Below are positions 23,896 to 31,119 of a DNA stretch of 64,000 bases, piece by piece. This DNA comes from Deinococcus aerius (GTDB taxonomy: Bacteria; Deinococcota; Deinococci; Deinococcales; Deinococcaceae). The position numbers were made by a program, and so were the translations under genes. Under the pieces are notes generated by a model. The model did not search any database. It was given only the letters and a program-made list of their open reading frames with translations, and was not told the DNA's origin. The stretch is from NCBI RefSeq assembly GCF_002897375.1, contig NZ_BFAG01000010.1, forward strand, positions 1 through 64,000. The letters are read 5' to 3'. Position 1 is the stretch's first letter. The number at the start of each line of letters is the position of its first letter.

Positions 23896-24776
23896 CGGCT
23901 GCACCCAGGCGGGGCAGACTTGCCGGTTCTCCCCTCCTCCCGATGCTGGTGGTGTTGGTGGTTGCCGTCCTGCTGTACCTCCCGCTGATGCTGTGGGCGA
24001 ACGTCGGCCCGGCGTCGCGGGCGCTGGCGAGCGGGGCGGACCTGGGATGTCCAAACGCGATTGCTTGTGCGACTCAACTGAGAAATCCGGTGCTGCCCGC
24101 CCCCGGTCAACTCGTGCAAGGGTTTCGCTCCCTCAGCGTGCCGCCCACGGCTCCCACCTCCGCACCCTACAACGCCGTCGTGACGGGTGGGGAGACGCTG
24201 CTGGGGCTGGTCCTGGCGACTGGATTAGGCCTCGTTCTGGCCGCACTCCTCGTTCTGAGTCGGTCCTTCGAGCGGGCCACCCTGCCCTGGCTGGTCGCGT
24301 CCCAGACGGTGCCCATTGTCGCCATCGCGCCCATGCTGGCGGTGCTGCTGGGGCAGTACGGGGTGCAGGGCTTCCTGCCCAAGGCGCTCATCGCCGCGTA
24401 CATCGCCTTTTTCCCCGTCGCAGTGGGGATGAGTCGGGGATTGCGGAGCCCGGACACGCTGCAACTCGACCTGATGCGGACGTACAGCGCCTCGCCGGGG
24501 CGGGTGTTCTTCCAGCTCCGGCTGCCCGCCAGCCTGCCGTACCTCTTCACGGCGCTCAAGGTGGCGGTGACGGCGGCCCTCGTGGGCAGCATCGTGGCGG
24601 AGATCAGCACGATCTCCTTTTCGGGCCTGGGCAAGATGCTCGCCGAGAACTCGCGGGCGTCGGACACCATCGCGCTGTGGGTCATCATGGCCTACGGGGC
24701 GGCGCTGGGGGTGGGGCTGGTCGCCCTCGTCGGCCTCCTTGAAAGGGTGGTGACGCCGTGGCGAGCGGGGCGGTGA
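23892..24776 (+). CDS. ABC transporter permease (NitT/TauT type), first subunit
   Basis: A 294-residue inner-membrane permease with an N-terminal transmembrane helix (LPMLVVLVVAVLLYLPLML), a periplasmic segment at about 38-90, and a BPD_transp_1 domain of about five helices. The cytoplasmic coupling loop is DLMRTYSASPGRVFFQLRLP, close to the EAA motif of SsuC-like permeases. It starts inside the stop of the ATPase gene (ATGA) and its last 19 bases overlap the second permease. The two permeases are unequal paralogues and should form a heterodimer. Confidence 0.88.
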   Translation: MTAAPRRGRLAGSPLLPMLVVLVVAVLLYLPLMLWANVGPASRALASGADLGCPNAIACATQLRNPVLPAPGQLVQGFRSLSVPPTAPTSAPYNAVVTGGETLLGLVLATGLGLVLAALLVLSRSFERATLPWLVASQTVPIVAIAPMLAVLLGQYGVQGFLPKALIAAYIAFFPVAVGMSRGLRSPDTLQLDLMRTYSASPGRVFFQLRLPASLPYLFTALKVAVTAALVGSIVAEISTISFSGLGKMLAENSRASDTIALWVIMAYGAALGVGLVALVGLLERVVTPWRAGR

Positions 24777-25729
24777 CGTGGCGCGGGGCCGCTCGCCGTC
24801 CGGGGCTGGGGGCCCTGCTCCCGCTGGCCCTGAGCGGCCTCGGCCTGCTGGGGCTCTCTGTCGCGCTGGCACGGTTGGGGACGGCACCGGACCGACCGCT
24901 GCCCTGGCTGCTGGGAGTGCTGGCCCTGTTGCTCTTAGGCGTCCTCGGCATCCGTTCGGCGGCACGGGGAGAAGGAAGGGCCGCCCGGACCCTCCCCGCC
25001 GCCCTCACCGGGCTGCTCGTCGTGCTGGCGGTCGAGGCTCTTCTGCGCGCCTACGGCGTTCCGGCGGGCCTCATCCCCACCCCCAGCCGTGTGCTCGTCG
25101 CGCTGTGGGAGGCGCGGACGGTCCTCCTTCAGGACACCTTTTACACCTTTGTTTTGGAGGCCCTGTTGGGCTTCGTGGTGGGCACCGTGATCGGCCTGGC
25201 CCTCGCGCTGCTCGTCGTGCGCTTCCGCTTTCTCGAACGCGGCCTGCTGCCCTACGCGGCCCTCTTCAGCTCCGTGCCCATCGTGGCGCTCGCCCCGGTG
25301 GTGGTCAAAGCCCTGGGGCTGGAGTGGCCGAGCAAGATGGTCGTCGTGGCGATCACGGTGCTGTTTCCGGTCGTCGTGAACGCGGTGCGCGGCCTGCAAG
25401 CGGCCCACCCCCTGCACCTCGACCTGCTGCACACCTATGCGGCGAGCCCCTCGCAGACCTTCCGCGCCGTCCGGGTGCCCACCGCGCTCCCCTTCGTCTT
25501 CAATGCCCTCAAGGTGGGGAGCACCCTCGCCCTGATCTCGGCCATCGTGGCGGAATTCTTCGGCACGACCGGGCACGGGCTGGGGTTCCGCATCCAGATC
25601 GAGGTGGGGCGCTTCAACCTCGCCGTCGTGTGGGCCGCCATCGTGCTGGCGAGTGTGGTGGGGCTGGCGTTTTTCGGCCTGATCAGCGTGCTGGAGCGGC
25701 GATTCGCGCCCGTGCCGCAGACCTCGTGA
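24758..25729 (+). CDS. ABC transporter permease (NitT/TauT type), second subunit
   Basis: A 323-residue permease starting at GTG 24758, inside the preceding gene. The N-terminal 110 residues contain about three extra hydrophobic helices not found in standard SsuC proteins; the conserved five-helix domain follows, with coupling loop DLLHTYAASPSQTFRAVRVP near residues 225-245. The loop resembles that of its neighbour, in line with an old duplication. It lies in the membrane and forms the translocation path with the first permease. A degenerate palindromic repeat lies between it and the binding-protein gene. Confidence 0.88.
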   Translation: MASGAVTWRGAARRPGLGALLPLALSGLGLLGLSVALARLGTAPDRPLPWLLGVLALLLLGVLGIRSAARGEGRAARTLPAALTGLLVVLAVEALLRAYGVPAGLIPTPSRVLVALWEARTVLLQDTFYTFVLEALLGFVVGTVIGLALALLVVRFRFLERGLLPYAALFSSVPIVALAPVVVKALGLEWPSKMVVVAITVLFPVVVNAVRGLQAAHPLHLDLLHTYAASPSQTFRAVRVPTALPFVFNALKVGSTLALISAIVAEFFGTTGHGLGFRIQIEVGRFNLAVVWAAIVLASVVGLAFFGLISVLERRFAPVPQTS

Positions 25730-25796
25730 AGGACTGTTGGAAGAACCGTTTTTCTTGGACGACCACCTCTTCACCCCCGCAGAGCTTGAGAAGTCC

Positions 25797-25823
25797 CGGC
25801 CTCCCTGCCTGAAGGGGGAGGAG
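25797..25823. repeat. Degenerate GC-rich palindromic repeat
   Basis: CGGCCTCCCTGCCTGAAGG plus GGGAGGAG is a decayed version of the palindrome at 19281, lying between the second permease and the binding-protein gene. Confidence 0.5.
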
Positions 25824-25873
25824 CAACCAGAGAACACCTGAATCCCGCCCTTCTTCTCCCCCCGGAGGAACAG

Positions 25874-26956
25874 ATGAAGCATTCCAAGTTGACCGCCGCC
25901 GTCACCGCCGTCCTCGCCGCCGCGCTGCTGGCCCCAGGAGCCCACGCCCAGAAGCTCGTGCCCGTCAAGGTGCAGCTCAAGTGGTTCCCGCAGGCGCAGT
26001 TCGCGGGCTTTTTCGTGGCACAGGCGAAGGGCTACTACAAGGCCGAGGGGCTGGACGTGCAGTTCCTGCCCACCGGGGACCAGTCGCCGATTCAGACGGT
26101 GGCGACGGGCACCGCCGACTTCGGCACGACCTGGATCACCGACCTGCTGACTGCCCGGGCGCAGGGCATCCCGGTGGTTCACATCGCGCAGCTCTTCCAG
26201 AAGAGCGGGTATACCCTCGTCGCCCTGAAGAGCAGCAACATCACCAAGCCGCAGGACTTCAAGGGCAAGCGGGTCGGCGTGTGGCCCAGCGGCAACGAGT
26301 ACCCGGCGGTCGCCCTCCTCAAGAAGTACGGCCTGACGACCAGCCTCGACAGCACCGTGAGCAACCCGGACGTGCAGGCCGTCACCTACCCCTTTGACCC
26401 CAGCATCGTGTTCCCCGACAAGGTGGACCTCGTGTCGGCCATGACCTACAACGAGATCGACCAGATCGTGGGGCTGGGCTACAGCCTCGACAAGCTGCGG
26501 ATCTTCCGCACCGCCGACTACGGGATCAACCTCCTGGAAGACCTGATGTTCACCACCGACCGCACCCTGAAGACGGCCAACTTCAAGGGCAGCGGCCAGA
26601 GCGGGCAGCAGATCGCCGCCAAACTCGTGCGCGCCACGCTGAAGGGCTGGAACTACGCGGTCACCCACCAGGCCGAGGCCGTGAGCATCGTCCTGCCGCT
26701 GTGCGGCAACACCTGCAAGGGCAGCGGCACCCGCGCCGACGCCAAATCTCACCAGACCTGGCAGATGGCCGAGGTCGCCAAGCTCTACAACACCGGCCCG
26801 ACGACCCGGGGCCTGGCGGGCTACCTCGATCCCGCCGTATACCGCAACAACGTGGCCCTCCTGAGGAACCTGGGTATTCTCAAGGCCAGCCCCGACGCGG
26901 GCGCCGTGACCTACAGCGTGTGGGAGGCCGCGACGGGGAAGAAGGCCCCGCGGTGA
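25874..26956 (+). CDS. NMT1/THI5-like ABC substrate-binding protein
   Basis: A 360-residue secreted binding protein with a GGAGGAA site. The first 25 residues are a Sec signal peptide ending AHA-Q. The mature start, KVQLKWFPQAQFAGFFVAQA then GYYKAEGLDV, is the hallmark of the NMT1/THI5-like family that binds pyrimidine-type ligands such as hydroxymethylpyrimidine precursors. PTGDQSPIQTVATG lines the ligand pocket. Two Cys (CGNTC) occur late and could form a disulphide. Next to dihydropyrimidine genes the ligand is probably uracil, thymine or a hydantoin; this is inference. Its stop overlaps the amidohydrolase start (GTGA). Confidence 0.88.
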   Translation: MKHSKLTAAVTAVLAAALLAPGAHAQKLVPVKVQLKWFPQAQFAGFFVAQAKGYYKAEGLDVQFLPTGDQSPIQTVATGTADFGTTWITDLLTARAQGIPVVHIAQLFQKSGYTLVALKSSNITKPQDFKGKRVGVWPSGNEYPAVALLKKYGLTTSLDSTVSNPDVQAVTYPFDPSIVFPDKVDLVSAMTYNEIDQIVGLGYSLDKLRIFRTADYGINLLEDLMFTTDRTLKTANFKGSGQSGQQIAAKLVRATLKGWNYAVTHQAEAVSIVLPLCGNTCKGSGTRADAKSHQTWQMAEVAKLYNTGPTTRGLAGYLDPAVYRNNVALLRNLGILKASPDAGAVTYSVWEAATGKKAPR

Positions 26957-28227
26957 GTGGGGGAGGAGTCGCGGAATCCACGCCAACCGGGCTCAATCCG
27001 GCCCGCACGGTCGCCGAACTCAAAGAGCTGCGGCGGCTCACGGGCGACGAAAACGGCGCCCAGCGCGTCGCCTTCACCGACACCTGGCTGCGGGCGCGGG
27101 ACTTCCTGAAAGAACGTCTCGCCGAGCTTCCCGTGGAGGTTCACCAGGACCCCGCCGGGAACCTGTGGGCCACGTTGAAAGGAGAATCCGAGCGCGAACT
27201 GCTGATCGGCGGCCACCTCGACAGCGTGCCGAACGGGGGGTGGCTCGACGGCTGCCTCAACGTGCTCGCCGGGCTGGAAGTGTTGCGGCGGGTGAACGCC
27301 GAGTATGGGGGCCGTCCGCCCGTCACCCTGCGCCTGGTGGACTGGGCCGACGAGGAGGGGGCGCGGTTCGGCCGCTCCCTGTACGGGTCCAGCGCGGCGA
27401 GCGGCCATTTCGACGTGGCCGAGATGGCGAAGTTGACCGACCGGGATGGGGTCGGCCTGGGAGCGGCGTTAGAGCGGGTCGGCGTGAGACTGGAGGATGC
27501 CCCAAAAGCCCGTGACGAACTTCGCAACGCCGCCGCCTACCTGGAACTGCACATTGAGCAGGGGCCGGTGTTGGAAGGATTGGGATTGCCGCTCGGCGCA
27601 GTGCTCGGCACGGTGGGGGTCGAGCGCCACGTCCTGACCTTCCACGGGCAGGCGGCGCATTCAGGCAGCACGCCGATGAATGTCCGGCGCGACGCCTTCC
27701 TGGCCGCAGCCCGACTGGGACAGGAAATCTACGCCATCGCCGAGCGGCACGGCGGCGTCTGCACGGTCGGCAGCGTCAAGACCTGGCCCGGGATCGTGAC
27801 CAGCGTGGTGGAGCGGTGCGAGATCACGCTCGACCAGCGCCACCTCGACGCCGGGAAACTGGCGGCGATGTGGCAGGACGCGCGGGAGGCCGCCGAGCGG
27901 TTCGCTCAGGAGGGCGGCTGCACCGTCGAGGTCGGCAACCTGTGGAACATCGAGCCCATCCCCTTCCACCCGGACCTCATCGAGGCGGCGGAGGCGGCCA
28001 TCCTAGAGACGGTGCCGACCAGCCACCGCCTTCCCAGCGGCCCGCTGCACGACGCGGCGGAGGTGGCCCGCGCCGGGGTGCCCACGGTCATGCTGTTCGT
28101 CCAGAGCCTGCGGGGGATCAGCCACAACAAGATCGAGGACACGCGGGAGGAACACATCATGCAGAGCGTGGAGGCGTTCGACCGGCTGGCGAGTCGGGCG
28201 ATGGGGTGGATTCAGGGGCGGAGGTGA
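26953..28227 (+). CDS. Zn-dependent M20 amidohydrolase, N-carbamoyl-beta-alanine/hydantoinase-C family
   Basis: A 424-residue enzyme that removes the carbamoyl group from N-carbamoyl-beta-alanine (or N-carbamoyl-3-aminoisobutyrate), giving beta-alanine, CO2 and ammonia. The start is GTG 26953, coupled to the binding-protein stop (GTGA). Metal and catalytic elements are GGHLDSVPNGG, WLDGCLNVLAGLE, the Glu pair in DWADEEGARFG, HIEQGPVLE and GAAHSGSTPM-like QAAHSGSTPM. The C-terminal LPSGPLHDAAEVA and SHNKIEDT segments are typical of the HyuC/AmaB/beta-ureidopropionase group. Together with HydA it gives the third step of reductive pyrimidine breakdown. Allantoate-type activity cannot be excluded. 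Confidence 0.88.
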   Translation: MSGGGVAESTPTGLNPARTVAELKELRRLTGDENGAQRVAFTDTWLRARDFLKERLAELPVEVHQDPAGNLWATLKGESERELLIGGHLDSVPNGGWLDGCLNVLAGLEVLRRVNAEYGGRPPVTLRLVDWADEEGARFGRSLYGSSAASGHFDVAEMAKLTDRDGVGLGAALERVGVRLEDAPKARDELRNAAAYLELHIEQGPVLEGLGLPLGAVLGTVGVERHVLTFHGQAAHSGSTPMNVRRDAFLAAARLGQEIYAIAERHGGVCTVGSVKTWPGIVTSVVERCEITLDQRHLDAGKLAAMWQDAREAAERFAQEGGCTVEVGNLWNIEPIPFHPDLIEAAEAAILETVPTSHRLPSGPLHDAAEVARAGVPTVMLFVQSLRGISHNKIEDTREEHIMQSVEAFDRLASRAMGWIQGRR

Positions 28228-28247
28228 GGTGAAGGTGGGAAGGGTGG

Positions 28248-28300
28248 CCCGGACGGTTCACCCCCTCCCAACCTCCCCCCTCAAGGGGGAGGGGCTAAAG
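28248..28300. repeat. GC-rich palindromic repeat, left flank of the DUF559 gene
   Basis: The unit reads GGACGGTTCACCCCCTCCCA followed by the CCCCCTCAAGGGGG palindrome and GGGGCTAAAG. Its reverse complement closely matches the unit at 28676-28732, so the two form an inverted pair. The stop codon of the DUF559 gene (28295-28297) lies in its right edge. Confidence 0.8.
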
Positions 28301-28657
28301 CGGCTTTCGGGCTTCCAGGGTCTGCTGAATTCGTTCCAGTACACGAGTCAGGTTGGTTCGGACCTCGTGGTTCCAGAAGCGCAACGTCTCGAAGCCGTGT
28401 TCGGCCATGTCTGCGTCCCTTGCCCGGTCGGCCTCGCTGTTCAGGTGCTGGCTGCCGTCGAGTTCGATAACCAGGCCTCGCTCGTGACACACGAAGTCAG
28501 CGACGTACCGGCCCATCGGCTCCTGTCGGCGGAAGCTGACGCCGAGCCCCTTGCCCCGCAAGGACTGCCACAGCCGCGTTTCCTCCGGCGTCATCCGGCC
28601 CCGGAGGGTGCGCGCCACTTCGCTCGACGGACTGGTTCTCGCTTCCCACTTTGCCAC
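28295..28657 (-). CDS. DUF559 endonuclease-like protein
   Basis: A 120-residue protein of the DUF559 family, related to very-short-patch repair endonucleases (PD-(D/E)xK fold). Motifs: ARTLRGRMTPEETRLWQSLR, then VSFRRQEPMGRYVADFVC with the Asp, then LVIELDGSQHLNSEADRARD with the Glu, and FETLRFWNHEV. The GTG at 28657 is chosen because everything upstream in frame is translated palindromic repeat; its ribosome site is weak. It is opposite in direction to the pyrimidine genes and is bracketed by inverted repeats at 28248 and 28676, with the stop inside the left one. It may be a mobile cargo gene. Its target and role are unknown. Confidence 0.8.
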   Translation of the reverse strand: MAKWEARTSPSSEVARTLRGRMTPEETRLWQSLRGKGLGVSFRRQEPMGRYVADFVCHERGLVIELDGSQHLNSEADRARDADMAEHGFETLRFWNHEVRTNLTRVLERIQQTLEARKPL

Positions 28658-28675
28658 GCTCCAGCCTAAACCCTT

Positions 28676-28732
28676 CTTTTCTCCCTCCCCCTTGAGGGGG
28701 GAGGGCCGGGGAGGGGGTGAACCGTCCGGGCA
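28676..28732. repeat. GC-rich palindromic repeat, right flank of the DUF559 gene
   Basis: The palindrome CCCCCTTGAGGGGG is followed by GAGGGGGTGAACCGTCCGGG, the inverted counterpart of the 28248 unit; the ACGGTTCACC tails of both point away from the gene. The unit ends about 40 bp before pucR. Confidence 0.8.
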
Positions 28733-28772
28733 TCCCCAAAACACCGCTCCCCATCTCCCCAGAGGTTCCCCC

Positions 28773-29513
28773 ATGCTCCCCACCCTGCGCGAACTCCTCA
28801 CCCTCCCGGCCTTCGCGGGCGCGGAGGTGCTGAGCGGCCACGCGCGGCTGGGCGAGCCCGTGACCTGGGTGCATGTCTCGGAAATCCCCGATGCGGCCCG
28901 CTTCCTGAGCGGCGGTGAGTTGCTGCTGTCGGTGGGCGCTCCGCTGGTGAACGCGGGAGAGCAGGCGGGACATGACTACATCCGCTCTCTTGCCGAGCGC
29001 GGGGCGAGCGGGTTGGCCCTCGAACTCGTGCGCGAGCTGCGCGAGCCGCCGCCCGCCGTGCTCGGCGCCGCCCGGCTCTACGACCTCCCGCTGCTGGTCT
29101 TCCGGCAGGAGGTGAACTTCGCCCAACTCACCCGGGCGGCCCACGCGCGCATCCTGCGCCAGCCCGCCGAATATGGGGAGCCCAGCCTCGCGCCGCTCCT
29201 CGACGCCCTGGCCGAGACGGGGCGCAGCCGGGCCTTTCTGGAGGCGCAGCTCGGACCACTCCTCGTCCTGCCCACGCGGGCGCGAGTCACCCTGATCGGC
29301 ACCCTCGCCGCCCTGCTAGAGACGAACTTCAACATGGCCGAGTCCGCACGGCGGCTGAGCGTCCGGCGTCAGACCGTGTACTACCGCCTCGAACAGTTGC
29401 GGGCGATGCTGGGCGATCTGGACAATCCCCGGCGGCAACTCGGCCTGCACCTCGCCCTGGAACTCAGCCGCAGCGAGGTGGCGGAGGCGGTGCCCGACTC
29501 CGCGTCGCCCTAG
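28773..29513 (+). CDS. Short PucR-family transcriptional regulator
   Basis: A 246-residue regulator starting at ATG 28773 with AGAGG upstream. Residues 1-125 form the PucR N-terminal (purine catabolism) sensor domain: LRELLTLPAFAGAEVLSG, HVSEIPDAARFLSGGELLLS and LPLLVFRQEVNFAQL. Residues about 175-235 are the C-terminal helix-turn-helix: ALLETNFNMAESARRLSVRR and QTVYYRLEQLRAMLGD. The GGDEF-like middle domain usual in PucR proteins of about 500 residues is absent. Its place inside the cluster suggests it senses a pyrimidine or an intermediate and controls these genes, probably as activator. Confidence 0.87.
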   Translation: MLPTLRELLTLPAFAGAEVLSGHARLGEPVTWVHVSEIPDAARFLSGGELLLSVGAPLVNAGEQAGHDYIRSLAERGASGLALELVRELREPPPAVLGAARLYDLPLLVFRQEVNFAQLTRAAHARILRQPAEYGEPSLAPLLDALAETGRSRAFLEAQLGPLLVLPTRARVTLIGTLAALLETNFNMAESARRLSVRRQTVYYRLEQLRAMLGDLDNPRRQLGLHLALELSRSEVAEAVPDSASP

Positions 29514-29595
29514 ACACTCTGTCTCTTGGCACGCCCGCACCTGCAACCTACGATCAGAGTCGTCCCTCTTTCCCCTCTCAGCCAGGAGGCGCCCC

Positions 29596-30942
29596 ATGCC
29601 GGAACCCAGACCCGACACCCAGCAGGTCATCGCCGAGAACCGCGAATACACCCTCTTCTCGTGGAGCGTGCAGGGGCAGGCCAACCCCATCCACATGGTT
29701 GGCGGGAAGGGCAGCCACTTCTACGACGGCGACGGCAACACCTGGCTCGACTTCTCCAGTCAGCTCATCAACATCAACGTGGGGCACCAGCACCCCAAGG
29801 TCCTCCAGGCCATCAAGGACCAGGTGGACCGGATGTGCTTCGCCGGGCCGTCCTTCGCCACGGACGTGCGCGCGGAGCTGGGCAAGAAGCTCGCGGAGGT
29901 CACCGGCCTCGCCAAGAGCTTCTTCACCCTGGGCGGCTCCGAGGCGAACGAGAACGCCATCAAGATGGCGAAGCTCTACACCGGGCGCGACAAGATCATC
30001 ACCCGCTACCGCTCCTACCACGGGGCGACGATGGGCTCCATGAGCGCCTCGGGCGATCCCCGGCGCTGGCCGGTCGAGCCGGGCATTCCGGGCATCGTGC
30101 GGGTGTTCGACCCCTACATGTACCGCCCGCCGATGGGCGGCAGCGCCGAGGAGTGGGAGGACGGCTGCATCACCCACATCGAGGAGGTGATCCAGCTTGA
30201 GGGTCCCCACACCATCGCCGCCATGCTGGTGGAGGGCATCACCGGCAGCAACGGCCTGCTGATCCCGCCCGACTCCTACTACCCCCGGCTGCGGGCGCTG
30301 CTCGACAAGTACGGCATCCTCCTGATCGACGACGAGGTGATGAGCGGCTTCGGGCGCACCGGCAAGTGGCTGGCCACCCAGCACTACGGCATCGTGCCCG
30401 ACATCGTGACCTGCGCCAAGGGCCTCACGAGCGGGTACATGCCGCTGGGCGCCGTCATCGTGAACCAGAAGATCGCCGACTATTTCGAGAACCACTTCCT
30501 GGCGGGCGGCCTGACGTACAGCGGCCACCCTGTCAGCCTCGCCGCCGCCATCGCCAACCTCAAGGTGTACGAGGAGGAACGCCTCTTCGAGCACACCCTG
30601 GAACTGGGGAAATACCTGGGCGAGCGTCTGGAGGCCATGAAGCGCAAGTACGCCTGCGTGGGCGACGTACGGTACATCGGCCTCTTCAGCGTGCTGGAAC
30701 TCGTGAAGGACAAGCGGACGAAAGAGCCGCTGGCCCCCTACAACGGCACCTCGCCGGAGATGGCGCGGCTCACCTCCCACATCAAGTCGAGGCACGTCTA
30801 CGCCTTCAGCCGCTTCAACATGATCTGGGTCTGCCCGCCCCTCGTCATCACGAAGGAGGAGCTGGACGCGGGGCTCGACGTGTACGAGGAGGCGCTGGCC
30901 CTGGTGGACGAGATGATCGGGGCGCCGGTGGCGGCGGACTAG
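29596..30942 (+). CDS. Class III PLP aminotransferase, beta-alanine/omega-amino acid type
   Basis: A 448-residue pyridoxal-phosphate enzyme that should transfer the amino group of beta-alanine or 3-aminoisobutyrate to pyruvate or 2-oxoglutarate, giving malonate or methylmalonate semialdehyde. Landmarks: substrate-side FSSQLININVGHQHP, PLP phosphate loop LGGSEANENAIKMAK, YHGATMGSMSASGDPR, the PLP-ring Asp in ILLIDDEVMSGFGRTG, and Schiff-base Lys in DIVTCAKGLTSGYMPLGA. Length is normal. The substrate is inferred from the upstream amidohydrolase and downstream MmsA, which supply exactly the flanking steps. Confidence 0.9.
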   Translation: MPEPRPDTQQVIAENREYTLFSWSVQGQANPIHMVGGKGSHFYDGDGNTWLDFSSQLININVGHQHPKVLQAIKDQVDRMCFAGPSFATDVRAELGKKLAEVTGLAKSFFTLGGSEANENAIKMAKLYTGRDKIITRYRSYHGATMGSMSASGDPRRWPVEPGIPGIVRVFDPYMYRPPMGGSAEEWEDGCITHIEEVIQLEGPHTIAAMLVEGITGSNGLLIPPDSYYPRLRALLDKYGILLIDDEVMSGFGRTGKWLATQHYGIVPDIVTCAKGLTSGYMPLGAVIVNQKIADYFENHFLAGGLTYSGHPVSLAAAIANLKVYEEERLFEHTLELGKYLGERLEAMKRKYACVGDVRYIGLFSVLELVKDKRTKEPLAPYNGTSPEMARLTSHIKSRHVYAFSRFNMIWVCPPLVITKEELDAGLDVYEEALALVDEMIGAPVAAD

Positions 30943-30948
30943 GTGGAG

Positions 30949-31086
30949 TTCTCCCTCTCCCCTCGTGGGAGAGGGCTGGGGTGAGGGGGCGTGTGACCAA
31001 CTCTATTGCCGAGAAGATACCTTCCCCCTTCCCGCTGGCTTCCTGACGTCCGGCCCGTTCACCCCCACCCGGGGGAGGAGCAAAAC
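30949..31086. repeat. Composite palindromic repeat element (copy inverted relative to 22894)
   Basis: The first 76 bp (30949-31024) are the inverted near-identical copy of 22963-23038 and contain the CCCTCTCCC/GGGAGAGGG hairpin. The far end (31048-31086) is a decayed second palindrome with CGTTCACCCCCACC and GGGGGAGGAG. It fills the gap between the aminotransferase and mmsA genes. Confidence 0.8.
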
Positions 31087-31119
31087 CCACAACCCCCCTG
31101 ATTTCCCCGGAGGTCCACC

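Noticed and set aside
28658..28801. N-terminal extension of the DUF559 protein
   Set aside because: The extension is translated repeat sequence (PRPSPLKGEGEKKG); the conserved domain begins after 28657.
19281..31086. CRISPR array
   Set aside because: The GC palindromes are few, far apart, variable in length and in both orientations; no regular spacers or cas genes.
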